Positions 52,501 to 60,742 of a stretch of DNA of 64,000 nt are shown here, one piece after another. Under the pieces are notes generated by a model that worked only from the letters and a program-made list of their open reading frames with translations, had not been told where the DNA came from and made no database searches. A program made the translations under genes and the position numbers. The first letter of the stretch is position 1, and every line of letters starts with the position of its first letter. The DNA comes from Acidobacteriota bacterium (GTDB lineage Bacteria > Acidobacteriota > Blastocatellia > Pyrinomonadales > Pyrinomonadaceae), in contig CP065000.1 of assembly GCA_016700075.1 (NCBI GenBank), forward strand, positions 1,860,001 to 1,924,000. Direction: 5' to 3'.

Positions 52501-54681
52501 CACCGGTATCACCGAACCGGTCAACAGTGCCAACAATTTTGACGCATCGAGGTTCTCGAATCTGCCCTTTATCGCTGAACGATCCCGTGATGTAACGGCG
52601 ATGGCCGCATCTGCCTCTAACCGTCCGCCCATGATCTCGGCGTCTATATCGTTGATCGCGACCGATCCGTTAGTAGCGACGATCTTTGCTTTGCCGGTGC
52701 CGAGATCGATATCGCCGACAAGGCCTCCGCCGAGCGTCATATCGGCCGAGGCCCGATATCGGCCGGACGGCTCAAGCGTGTAGATCGGCCGGCCAAATCT
52801 CACATTGCGAAGCTCACCGCCCTCCGGAAACGTCTCCGAACGGGTTACTGCCACTGTACCCGCATCAATATCATTTGTGGTCACCTGCAGCGTACCTCTG
52901 CGAACCGTAAGGCGAACGCCGCCTATGTTCATGCTGCCGAAAACGGCCGCGTCTGCGTCGATCTTTGCCACGCGAGCCTTATCGGCATAGACGGTCAGTC
53001 CTTCGCGTGTGTTCTGCATATCAATAGCGGGAATTTCAAGGCGGTCAACGCGTGCTGCAGCAATGAAAAGATTGTCCGCAAAGATACGTTCGGCACGAAT
53101 ATTTGTAACCGAGGGCTCATCGCGAAACCGAAATGTTGCCACGCTGAGATTGCTGGCCCGGTTTCCTTCAAGCTCTGCGGATGAGGCACGCAGGCCGTCG
53201 AGGTCAACATCGGTAAACCCATTCTTATGAAAAACGCGGACATTCGATCCGGTGACGTTCTGCAGTTTGTATTCGTCGGTCTCAAACACTGCCGTCTGCG
53301 CGGACGGTGCCGTTATCAAGGTTGAATCGTCCTTTACCGAAAACGAGAGCCCTCGTGCCCGAAGGTCCGAAAACCGTGCGTCCGCTAACGTGAATTTACC
53401 GGCACGGCCGCTGCCTGCACCCAGACGCAGCTGCCTGTCTTTGTATTCGGCACGTGCATCGCTAAGGAAAAGCGAAGCGATAGACATATTGGGCGACCTT
53501 GCGGCGGCCGCCTCGAGTTCGCCGATCCAATTGAAATCGTAGCCTGTGCCGCGGACGTTGCCGGCCAGCTTTAGAAAATTGACCGTGAAATCTTCGAATG
53601 TAAGCATTCGGGCGAGCGCCGTCCCGTTCGCCTCATACGCCGAATCGCGGATAGTAGCGTTAGCGTTTACGTTCATTCCCCTGAGCGTAACGCCGGCGGC
53701 CGTTAGCGAATCGGACATTATCTCGCCATCAATGCGGTATGTCTCGCCCTCGCCCGAGATCTTGCCAGTGAAATTGCCTACTCCGGCGAGCGTCGTTCCG
53801 GTAACGAGGATCTCGTTAGCCTGTGCAAGATTGACCGTCGAAGTGACGTCCAGATCGTACGTGGGCTTTTCCCAGTTGCGGATCGTTCCTGAGATCGACG
53901 TCGAGCCGATCGGCGTGGTCAGTTCGAAACGCGAAATATCGGCGCCGCCCGAGTGGGCCATCGCCTCCGCAGAAACGGTCACGTCGTTAACCGCTCTGCC
54001 GTCATAAACAAACGTAGAATTTGCGGAGCGGAGCGAGATCTTGTAATTTCGATCGTCGCCTCCTGCGGCGGTTTCCTGCGGCTCGACCAACAGGATCAGA
54101 TCGCGGCCAGTCGCCGAGATATTTCTTGCCTCGTCTCCGAAATACACTACGCTTTCAGTAATGACCACGTTGGAAGAGGTGAATTTGAAAGAAAGACGGG
54201 CGGACGGATCGTCGTCGGGCAAACGAAGGTTCGCAAAGTTGGATCGGCCGTTCTCATCAAAACGAACCCACGCTTCCAGTCCCGTAAGCTCAAGCGAGTC
54301 AATATTTACATCGCGGCGTGTGTTTAATGACAATGCTTCGAGGATGGTCATGCGCATCATTCCCTCGCGCACGAAGAACAGCTTTTCGCCGGTCAGTTTG
54401 TCGCGAAACGTCGCATTTCGAAACTCGATCTCGGTCGGCGTTAGCCCGATCCGAAAAGCCTCTGCTTCAAATGCAATGCCCATCTCGGCCATCGCATTTG
54501 TAAAACGCGTCCGTGCCATGTTGTCCACAGCACCTGTCTGGAAGAGGATCAGAATGATTATGCCGGCAAGAACACCTGCGATGAGAGCGCCGAGAGCGAC
54601 GAGCTGCCAACGGCCGCGCTTGCGGTCTGGTTCGTCGGCGACAACGTCGTTTTCAGGTATGTCGATGTCATTTTCCGACAT
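49594..54681 (-). CDS. tamB: TamB-family translocation/assembly protein
   Basis: This 1695-residue protein has one N-terminal membrane helix (about 30-50, WQLVALGALIAGVLAGIIILI) followed by an AsmA-like start and a very long run of beta strands, as in the TamB/AsmA-like proteins that bridge inner and outer membranes. The C-terminal region (about 1350-1695) matches the TamB (DUF490) domain, with QRGVLEFPPNRGIDPVINL and RKATDKLFGLNVFEIDPI. Such proteins are now linked to lipid transport and outer-membrane protein assembly. ATG 54681 is preferred over the TTG six bases upstream. ribB precedes it by 21 bases. Confidence 0.88.
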   Translation of the reverse strand: MSENDIDIPENDVVADEPDRKRGRWQLVALGALIAGVLAGIIILILFQTGAVDNMARTRFTNAMAEMGIAFEAEAFRIGLTPTEIEFRNATFRDKLTGEKLFFVREGMMRMTILEALSLNTRRDVNIDSLELTGLEAWVRFDENGRSNFANLRLPDDDPSARLSFKFTSSNVVITESVVYFGDEARNISATGRDLILLVEPQETAAGGDDRNYKISLRSANSTFVYDGRAVNDVTVSAEAMAHSGGADISRFELTTPIGSTSISGTIRNWEKPTYDLDVTSTVNLAQANEILVTGTTLAGVGNFTGKISGEGETYRIDGEIMSDSLTAAGVTLRGMNVNANATIRDSAYEANGTALARMLTFEDFTVNFLKLAGNVRGTGYDFNWIGELEAAAARSPNMSIASLFLSDARAEYKDRQLRLGAGSGRAGKFTLADARFSDLRARGLSFSVKDDSTLITAPSAQTAVFETDEYKLQNVTGSNVRVFHKNGFTDVDLDGLRASSAELEGNRASNLSVATFRFRDEPSVTNIRAERIFADNLFIAAARVDRLEIPAIDMQNTREGLTVYADKARVAKIDADAAVFGSMNIGGVRLTVRRGTLQVTTNDIDAGTVAVTRSETFPEGGELRNVRFGRPIYTLEPSGRYRASADMTLGGGLVGDIDLGTGKAKIVATNGSVAINDIDAEIMGGRLEADAAIAVTSRDRSAIKGRFENLDASKLLALLTGSVIPVEGNTDGTVDLTFAGRDGKSISGTVNADIEASAGSADRGLVPMEGKLDLNADNGLFTVNTAYFRTADSLMVADGRVDIRDNNTRLDLRLSSTNAAEVERIVRVTGLAPALEEQLDSLHISARGRMDLNALIEGRISDPSASGKAMFADVTMRGRQIGTVTADYVLSPEAFNVTNGLLRESTGGSATFSVKVPRTGENNIAVTADLKGVNAGNLLAALPFELPERISDLRGAATGSVKLEGLPDAAKGSIDIAAANGTIAGQNFDSLKVNASFEGMRIDLTAGEIALGSGKLGVKGNYDRATEKFDLEIDANAVPVPLVLAVLPRNDSIPDITGRVDGKGSAKGTYGNKRSYEVTFNGRIPSIEVGGEAIGGADIAISTKDGKLFANVNADLSGRPQVVAAEIDLNNESLPFTAVTEFDNSPIAPFLAFIPQLKDLGITGTATGRVEYKGNIAARNDKGEIVYSADALEGTANFTQLALLIRDTPLNAVEPINITFNTRELNVGKARFSGGGSNMAIAGTKALSETAINNLAIEGRVNLNLVNLFVKDTFFAGYADTKITLIGPNRTAKISGTADIVNGSVASFIGSDRFTADRIKGRLIFTSDQVELESATGYLGGGKFTASGGGILEGLSVKAYRLSLVGDGITVPLPKDFITTGDANLEITGIRRRTDAPIETTIAGRVFAQRSLYSRDIDLANVVGGRRDPVLSGGGSAGAIRFDLIIEGRDALVVRNNIADLTASVSLVLTGDAENPILAGRITANSGTILFRKDRYEVQRGVLEFPPNRGIDPVINLQAESTIAGYQVYVNLSGPLKETELLVANVRSSPALPQADVVSLITTGTLANTAGGIPTLAQTGINTAAEVIADSIINTPVRKATDKLFGLNVFEIDPIISGRQANPAARLTVGRQINNNLRVTYSTNLSQDQNQVLAFEYRVSNRLSFVAQYEQRSLTNVTRNRDNFSFEVRLRKRF

Positions 54682-54702
54682 AGGCAAGCCAACATTTATA
54701 GG

Positions 54703-55830
54703 TCAGAAACCGACCGTTTCCACGATCTCGAGGCCGAACGCATCCAACGCCGAAACCCGCGGCGGATGATTTGATATCAGACGTATTCGGCTAACGCCGA
54801 GGTCTTTCAGGATCTGCGCTCCGATGCCGTGATCGTGCACCTTTCCATAGCCGGTCTCCGTCCGTGCGGCCTGCATATCAATGCCTCTTTCCTGCATCAC
54901 GCCGTACGTCCGAAGCTGATCCTGCAGGTCGAGGCTGTTCTCGCGTTGACGCATATACAGAATTACGCCGCGTCCTGCTTCTGAGATCATTCGCAGCGAT
55001 GCCTCAATTGCCGCCGACGCCTCGCCCAGCGTGGCACCGAACATTGCGAACGTCACATTCTCGGTTTGGACGCGAACGAATGTGGGCTCCGTTGTCCCCG
55101 AAACATCCCCGAGCGTCAGTGCCAGATGCGTTTCGCCGTTCGTAATATTCTCGAACAGCACCGCATTGAAGGTACCGTACCGCGTCGGCAGCGGCGTTTC
55201 CACGGCACGACGAACAAGAGTTTCCTTTTGGATACGGTATCGAACAAGATCCGCAACAGAGATGATCTTTAAGCCGTGTTTACCTGCGAAAGCTTCCAGT
55301 TCCGGCATTCTGGCCATCGTGCCGTCGTCATTCATTATCTCGCAGATGACCGCAGCCGGGGTGAGGCCGGCTATTCGGGCCATATCTACGCTCGCTTCGG
55401 TCTGTCCGGCGCGGACAAGGACGCCTCCGTCACGGGCACGCAAAGGGAAAACATGTCCGGGCCTTGCCAGGTCCGACGGCTGCGAATCGGGATCTACAGC
55501 GGTCAGTATCGTTTTTGCACGGTCTGCCGCCGAAATGCCGGTCGTTACGCCCACACGTGCTTCGATCGAGGTCGTAAAGGCGGTTCCAAAACTCGACGTA
55601 TTCTCGGCCGCCTGCGGCGAAAGCTGCAAAAAGTCGCAGCGTTCCTCGGTCATCGGCAAGCATATCAGTCCGCGGCCATGGACAGCCATGAAATTGATCA
55701 TTTCAGGCGTAACCTTTTCGGCCGCACAGACGAGGTCGCCCTCGTTCTCACGGTCCTCGTCATCGACAATGATGATCATTCGCCCATCGCGGATGTCGCG
55801 TGCGGCGTCCTCTATTGAAGAAAGCGGCAT
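54703..55830 (-). CDS. ribB: 3,4-dihydroxy-2-butanone-4-phosphate synthase fused to a degenerate GTP cyclohydrolase II domain (RibBX-like)
   Basis: Residues 1-205 form a normal RibB: DDEDRENEGDLVCAAEKV, GRGLICLPM, RPGHVFPLRARDGGVLVR, RAGQTEASVD and CEIMNDDGTMAR. Residues 208-375 follow the RibA fold and end in GIGAQILKDLGVSRIRL, but the zinc motif that normally reads SECLTGDVFGSLRCDCG is VQTENVTFAMFGATLGE (254-270), with no Cys, and EGRGIG has become RENSLD. Cyclohydrolase activity is therefore not expected. Similar RibB fusions with an inactive second domain are known as RibBX. The ribB activity should supply riboflavin synthesis. The gene heads a tamB/tamA operon. Confidence 0.88.
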   Translation of the reverse strand: MPLSSIEDAARDIRDGRMIIIVDDEDRENEGDLVCAAEKVTPEMINFMAVHGRGLICLPMTEERCDFLQLSPQAAENTSSFGTAFTTSIEARVGVTTGISAADRAKTILTAVDPDSQPSDLARPGHVFPLRARDGGVLVRAGQTEASVDMARIAGLTPAAVICEIMNDDGTMARMPELEAFAGKHGLKIISVADLVRYRIQKETLVRRAVETPLPTRYGTFNAVLFENITNGETHLALTLGDVSGTTEPTFVRVQTENVTFAMFGATLGEASAAIEASLRMISEAGRGVILYMRQRENSLDLQDQLRTYGVMQERGIDMQAARTETGYGKVHDHGIGAQILKDLGVSRIRLISNHPPRVSALDAFGLEIVETVGF

Positions 55831-55961
55831 TTGTTCTTCCTGCTGTGTACGAAACGCAGTTTTTTATCCTGATTGATTTTATCGAATCGCCGCAATTTAA
55901 GCGAATAAATCACATTACGGCTTCGAAATGATGCCCATAATTGGCACAATTGTCATTTCGT

Positions 55962-57116
55962 ATGCTGAAGCCGCTGCTGCACCTAATGTTCTTTCTATCC
56001 GGCATCGCCACGGTGCTGATCGGGCAGGTGCTGCCGATCCTTTCGAGGAGTTTCGGATTGAACGATCTGTACGCCGGGTTCTTCTTTCCGGCACAGTTTT
56101 CGGGGTCCATCATCGGAACGCTGGTTTCAGGCCGCTTCGCACAGCGAAATGATCACAAGAACGCTGTCGTCACCGGCGGCTTTTGCTTCTGCCTGGGCAT
56201 CTTGCTTCTGACTATCGAATCGTATGCAGCATGCCTTTCCGGCTTTTTTATCTTAGGGCTCGGCGTAGGGTTGACGCTGCCGTCGATCAATATGGTGGTC
56301 GTGGAATTAAATCCCGAAAGGTCGGGTCCCGCGCTGAGTTTTCTCAACTTCTTTTGGGGCCTGGGAGCGATAGTATGCAAACCGTTCGTCGACGCTTTCA
56401 GCAGCGAAACCAACTTTGTCGGCACCGCGTTATTTCTGACCGTTGCCATCGCTGTTACCACTATTCTCTTGATCTTTACTGCTGTGCAGTCCAGATCACA
56501 CAGCCCGATGGAAACAGCCGACTCAAACAGCACGCCGATCTGGCGGCATCCGGTCGCATGGGCGATCGCCGCCTTCAATTTGGTTCACGTCGGATTCGAA
56601 AGCGGTATGGGCGGCTGGCTGACGACATATGCAGGCCGTCTGCCCGGTGAAATGCCGGCTGGCTGGCTGTCGCCGACGCTTTTCTACTTTCTTCTGTTCG
56701 TCATCGGCCGCGGGGCGGCACCGATCTTATTCCGGTTTCTGGACGACAACAAGATGCTTTTTCTTGGGCTTTTTATCGTCGCGGCGGGAATGGTCCTGGC
56801 ATTATCTGCTGACTCTGTTGCTCTGCTCGGGACCGGTGCGGCGTTGGCCGGATTCGGCACGTCATGGTTGTTCCCGACGAACATCTCGCGATTCTCAAAG
56901 ACATTCGGTCCCGAAGCGACGCGGCGGGCAACTCCCCTTTTTGTCGCCGGCACCATTGGAGCCGCCCTTTCGACATGGCTCGTTGGCTTCGTTTCAGACG
57001 CCGCCGGCGGGCTCTGGTTCGGCATGCTCGTCCTCGGCGTCTTTTCAGCGGTTCTGATCGTAATTCAGACGCTCCTGGTGCTGCGGACAGGCGCACACGA
57101 CGGAATGAAAATCTAG
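55962..57116 (+). CDS. MFS transporter, FucP/sugar-type
   Basis: This 384-residue protein has about 12 membrane helices and no soluble domain, and matches the MFS fold (GRFAQRNDHKNAVV in the loop 2-3 position, GLGVGLTLPSINMVVVELNPERSG). The group resembles FucP/glucose-galactose transporters, but the solute is unknown. ATG 55962 is chosen over a TTG at 55941 because it gives the normal first helix. The stop codons of this gene and galU overlap at CTAG (57113-57116). Confidence 0.82.
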   Translation: MLKPLLHLMFFLSGIATVLIGQVLPILSRSFGLNDLYAGFFFPAQFSGSIIGTLVSGRFAQRNDHKNAVVTGGFCFCLGILLLTIESYAACLSGFFILGLGVGLTLPSINMVVVELNPERSGPALSFLNFFWGLGAIVCKPFVDAFSSETNFVGTALFLTVAIAVTTILLIFTAVQSRSHSPMETADSNSTPIWRHPVAWAIAAFNLVHVGFESGMGGWLTTYAGRLPGEMPAGWLSPTLFYFLLFVIGRGAAPILFRFLDDNKMLFLGLFIVAAGMVLALSADSVALLGTGAALAGFGTSWLFPTNISRFSKTFGPEATRRATPLFVAGTIGAALSTWLVGFVSDAAGGLWFGMLVLGVFSAVLIVIQTLLVLRTGAHDGMKI

Positions 57117-57982
57117 ATAGGAAGGGTCTTTAGATACTCACGAAATGCCGGGCCGAGGTCATCTCGTTTCATCGCATATTCAACGGTCGCGATCAGAAAT
57201 CCCAGTTTGTCGCCTGCATCGTGGCGGCGCCCTTGAAGTTTGACGGCATAAAATGGCCGCTTTCGCATCAGAATGCGCATCGCGTCCGTGATCTGTATCT
57301 CGCCGCCGGCTCCCGCCTTTGTCTCTTTGATCGCGTCAAAGATATCAGGCGTGAAAATGTAGCGGCCGATGATAGCCAGGTCCGACGGCGCCTCGGCAAA
57401 GGGCGGTTTTTCGACCATGTCGTTGATCTTGTAAACATTAGGCTCGACCTCTTCGGCGTCGATGACGCCAAAACGCGAGATCGCCTCGCCCTCGACCTGC
57501 ATGGTCGCGATCACAGGCGCGTCGAAACGTTCGTAGGCGTCGATCATCTGCCGCAAAGCGGGGATCTCGGCATCGACGACGTCGTCTGCGAGCAATGCCG
57601 CGAAAGGCTCATCGCCCACATAATCCTCCGCCTGCAATATCGCGTGGCCGAGGCCGAGCGCTTCTTTTTGCCGCGTGTAGCTGATCCTCGCAAGGTTCGA
57701 GATCTGCCGAACCTCGTCCAGCAGATCGTCCTTTCCCTTCGTCTTTAACAGGCTTTCCATCTCGAACGAGATGTCAAAATGATTCTCGATCGCCGTCTTA
57801 TCGCGGCCCGTGATGATCAGCACTGAAGAAATACCGCTGGCGACGGACTCCTCGACCGCATATTGAATGAGCGGTTTGTCCACGAGCGGAAGCATTTCTT
57901 TTGGAGACGCTTTTGTCGCAGGCAGAAAGCGAGTGCCTAGACCTGCCGCAGGGAAAACTGCCTTGCGAATTTTCTTTGCCAT
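57113..57982 (-). CDS. galU: UTP--glucose-1-phosphate uridylyltransferase
   Basis: This 289-residue nucleotidyltransferase makes UDP-glucose. The N-terminus KAVFPAAGLGTRFLPATKASPKEMLPLVDKP has the nucleotide-binding signature; ALGLGHAILQAEDYVGDEPFAALLADDV and VIATMQVEGEAISRFGVI are typical of GalU. Length matches. The product could be used for envelope glycans or glycogen-related storage together with the branching enzyme. It is divergent from serS with 120 bases between. Confidence 0.93.
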   Translation of the reverse strand: MAKKIRKAVFPAAGLGTRFLPATKASPKEMLPLVDKPLIQYAVEESVASGISSVLIITGRDKTAIENHFDISFEMESLLKTKGKDDLLDEVRQISNLARISYTRQKEALGLGHAILQAEDYVGDEPFAALLADDVVDAEIPALRQMIDAYERFDAPVIATMQVEGEAISRFGVIDAEEVEPNVYKINDMVEKPPFAEAPSDLAIIGRYIFTPDIFDAIKETKAGAGGEIQITDAMRILMRKRPFYAVKLQGRRHDAGDKLGFLIATVEYAMKRDDLGPAFREYLKTLPI

Positions 57983-58102
57983 ATCAATTTTGATAAATTC
58001 GACGCTTCGGACCGTCGTCTATCTGAGCCGATGAAGATTTTAGGTTATTGAGGTCATCGAAACAACCTATTAGCCGTAATTACATTGTAGATACATTTTG
58101 AG

Positions 58103-59389
58103 ATGTTAGATATAAATCTTGTCAGAGAGAACCTGGAAGAGGTAAAAAAGGCGTTGGGAACCCGCAATTTCCCTATCGATTCGCTCGATCGTTTTTCGGA
58201 GCTGGATGCCGAACGGAAAGCTGTGATCGGTGAAGCTGACGCGATCAACCAGAAACGCAACGCGGCGAGCAAAGAGATCGGCGACCTGATGAAAGCAGGC
58301 GACCGCGATGCCGCAGAAAAACTGAAGGCCGAGGTCGCCGACCTGAAAGAACGCCAGGCAGAGCTCGAAAAACGCCGCGATGACGCCGTTACGGCGATGA
58401 ACGATCTGCTGGCCGGACTGCCGAATCTGCCTGCTGCTGATGTTCCTGTCGGAGCGGACGAGACGGCAAATCTTGAGATCCGCCGAGTCGGAACGCCTCG
58501 TCAATTTGATTTTGCGGTAAAAGACCATGTCGATATAGGCACCGGCCTCGGCATTTTGGACCTCGAACGAGCATCGAAGATCGCCGGCTCGCGGTTTGCA
58601 ATCCTGAACGGTTTGGGGGCGCGTATGGAACGGGCGTTGGTCAATTTCATGCTTGCGGTCCATACCGAAGAGCACGGTTATACCGAGACGCTCCCGCCGT
58701 TTCTCGTCAACCGCAAATCACTTTTCGGCACGAATCAGCTGCCGAAGTTTGAAGAGGACCTTTTTCACACGACCGATGAGCGTGGCTTTGCCCTCATACC
58801 GACGGCCGAGGTTCCGGTGACCAATTATCATTCGGACGAGATCCTCGATGCTTCAGAATTGCCGAAATACTACACAGCCTACACGCCTTGTTTTCGTTCT
58901 GAGGCGGGCAGCTATGGCCGTGATACCCGCGGGCTGATACGGCAGCATCAATTTGAAAAGGTCGAACTGGTCAAGATCTGCACGCCGGAGACCTCCGAGG
59001 AAGAGCACGTGAAGCTTACGGCAAATGCCGAAAAGATCCTTCAGCTGCTCGAACTTCCCTATCGCACCGTCGTTCTTTCGACCGGCGATATGGGATTCGG
59101 TGCGAGAAAGACCTACGACATCGAAGTTTGGGTGCCTTCGCAGAATACCTATCGCGAGATCTCAAGCTGCTCGAACTGCGGTGACTTCCAGGCAAGGCGA
59201 ATGAACACTAGATTTCGGCGGGCCGGCGGAGCAAAGCCCGAATATGTTCATACGCTGAACGGCAGCGGATTGGCAGTCGGAAGAACGTGGTTAGCCATCC
59301 TGGAAAATTATCAGGAAGAAGATGGAAGTGTGACCATTCCCGCGGCCCTGCGGCCGTTCATGAACGGGCTGACAAAGATGGAAAAGTAG
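58103..59389 (+). CDS. serS: Seryl-tRNA synthetase
   Basis: This 428-residue class II synthetase charges tRNA-Ser. The N-terminal coiled-coil arm (about 30-100, heavy in Lys/Glu/Ala with DAERKAVIGEADAINQKRN) is followed by the catalytic core: motif 2 FRSEAGSYGRDTRGLIRQHQF, EKVELVKI, and motif 3 with EISSCSNCGDFQARRMNTRF and GSGLAVGRTWLAILENYQ. Length and motifs are standard. The DUF3108 gene is convergent with two bases between the stops. Confidence 0.97.
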   Translation: MLDINLVRENLEEVKKALGTRNFPIDSLDRFSELDAERKAVIGEADAINQKRNAASKEIGDLMKAGDRDAAEKLKAEVADLKERQAELEKRRDDAVTAMNDLLAGLPNLPAADVPVGADETANLEIRRVGTPRQFDFAVKDHVDIGTGLGILDLERASKIAGSRFAILNGLGARMERALVNFMLAVHTEEHGYTETLPPFLVNRKSLFGTNQLPKFEEDLFHTTDERGFALIPTAEVPVTNYHSDEILDASELPKYYTAYTPCFRSEAGSYGRDTRGLIRQHQFEKVELVKICTPETSEEEHVKLTANAEKILQLLELPYRTVVLSTGDMGFGARKTYDIEVWVPSQNTYREISSCSNCGDFQARRMNTRFRRAGGAKPEYVHTLNGSGLAVGRTWLAILENYQEEDGSVTIPAALRPFMNGLTKMEK

Positions 59390-59391
59390 AA

Positions 59392-60198
59392 TTATCGGCT
59401 CGGCGGTGTTGCAGATCTGACCTTTACCTCGATCTTTCCGAGCTCCGAATTGATAACAGATCGGACCGGCGTCAGAAAGGCGTCATCGGCAAGCCAAAGG
59501 GTCATTTTGCCTTTTTGCTCGATCAAACGGCCCTTGCCGAAAATTTCCGGCTCGATACGAAAGCACCATTTCTCTCCGATCGCCGTTTTTTGTCGTTCCC
59601 GTGCCGCCACTACCACAGGGACATTATAAACAAGGCCCGAGTCACTGACGGGCACGTCAAAACGCATGCCTACTTTTATTTCCTGAGCACGAAGAAAATA
59701 GATGGCCGAGACCATGTCGTTCATCTGTGCAGGTATCTCGCTTGCAATTCGCCGCGGCGGGCGTGTTGGTGTTTTGGGATCGGTTTCGACGTAGGTTACC
59801 TTCTGGTCGTTGTAATCGAACACTGCCTCGCTGTCACGAACACGCTGTTTTTGGACGTCATGTTTCAAAGTGCGCGTTATGCGAAAATTGGGGTCAACAA
59901 ATGATTCGTATTGCTGTAGAAAGCTAAATCGGAAAAGCCTCAGCAGAGTTCCTTTTGAAACAGCTTCGGTTTGAATGATCAGTTCACCCCGATCGTTCGT
60001 CTTGGATGTAAAGGTCAATTCGGCGACCGAGATGCTGATCTTCAGCCGGCTGACCTTGCCCTCATAAACGAGTTTCTCTCCCGCAAACCTCGCCGCCGGC
60101 GACATAGGAGCCGTCTGCTTCGGCTGCGCGGAGGCAATACCGCCGAAAAGCAGCAGAACAAGAAGAACGTAAGTTTTTGAGATACTTTGTCTCACCAA
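59392..60198 (-). CDS. DUF3108 domain-containing exported protein
   Basis: This 268-residue protein has a signal peptide (about 8-25, KTYVLLVLLLFGGIASAQ) and a DUF3108 beta-rich domain (GEKLVYEGKVSRLKISIS, DMVSAIYFLRAQEI, VGMRFDVPVSDSG, WLADDAFLTPVRSV). DUF3108 proteins are periplasmic and related in fold to lipoprotein or lipid-binding proteins. Start TTG 60198 or GTG 60195 are both possible. It is the last gene of a minus-strand run after the ICMT-like and GT9 genes, so an envelope role is plausible. Confidence 0.8.
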   Translation of the reverse strand: MVRQSISKTYVLLVLLLFGGIASAQPKQTAPMSPAARFAGEKLVYEGKVSRLKISISVAELTFTSKTNDRGELIIQTEAVSKGTLLRLFRFSFLQQYESFVDPNFRITRTLKHDVQKQRVRDSEAVFDYNDQKVTYVETDPKTPTRPPRRIASEIPAQMNDMVSAIYFLRAQEIKVGMRFDVPVSDSGLVYNVPVVVAARERQKTAIGEKWCFRIEPEIFGKGRLIEQKGKMTLWLADDAFLTPVRSVINSELGKIEVKVRSATPPSR

Positions 60199-60199
60199 T

Positions 60200-60742
60200 T
60201 CACTGGGGCCAAACCACTGCTTTTACAGCAAGGATGGCTATCGCACCTGCAACGCCGAGAGCCGCTCGGTACTCGCGATATTGCAAGTATAGCTGAAAAT
60301 CGAATCCGACATCAGAACTTTTCCACGGCGATGGTCGCGGAATTAACATCGGGACATTATCGGCGTATTCCTCATATTCTGCACCGAATATCCTCAGCAT
60401 ATCCTCTGCTTCGACGCGCATTACGGGCAAATAGATGCCGATGAATAGGACCGCGAACAGCAGTGTCAGCCACCAAACTCCCGCAGCAACAGTAAATCCT
60501 ACGCCCATCAAAAGGCTGCCGACATAGAGCGGATTGCGTGTAAATGCGTAGGGCCCTGAGACAGCTAGGACCTTCGCCTTGCGAATATGTCCCGATGCCC
60601 ACGCCCTGATCGCTAGTCCTACGACGGCAACGGCAGAACCTATAACCAGCGTCATCGCCGTCGGTTTTGCGAAATAAAGAAAAACCGCCGCGAATGCAAA
60701 ACCGAGCGGTACGCGAATGCGTTGGAGAATTCGTTTATTCAT
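60200..60742 (-). CDS. Isoprenylcysteine carboxyl methyltransferase-like membrane protein
   Basis: This 180-residue protein has four to five membrane helices and the ICMT/PEMT-type C-terminal signature GPYAFTRNPLYVGSLLMG followed by VMRVEAEDMLRIFGAEYEEYA, which binds SAM at the membrane. Bacterial members methylate small lipids, phenols or isoprenoid-type acids, mostly unknown. The start overlaps the 3' end of the GT9 gene by eight bases, and the DUF3108 gene follows one base after its stop. Confidence 0.82.
   Translation of the reverse strand: MNKRILQRIRVPLGFAFAAVFLYFAKPTAMTLVIGSAVAVVGLAIRAWASGHIRKAKVLAVSGPYAFTRNPLYVGSLLMGVGFTVAAGVWWLTLLFAVLFIGIYLPVMRVEAEDMLRIFGAEYEEYADNVPMLIPRPSPWKSSDVGFDFQLYLQYREYRAALGVAGAIAILAVKAVVWPQ

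Noticed and set aside
55031..55876. 281-residue ORF opposite ribB
   Set aside because: Antisense to a well-conserved gene, with a Ser/Arg-heavy product and no recognisable domain.
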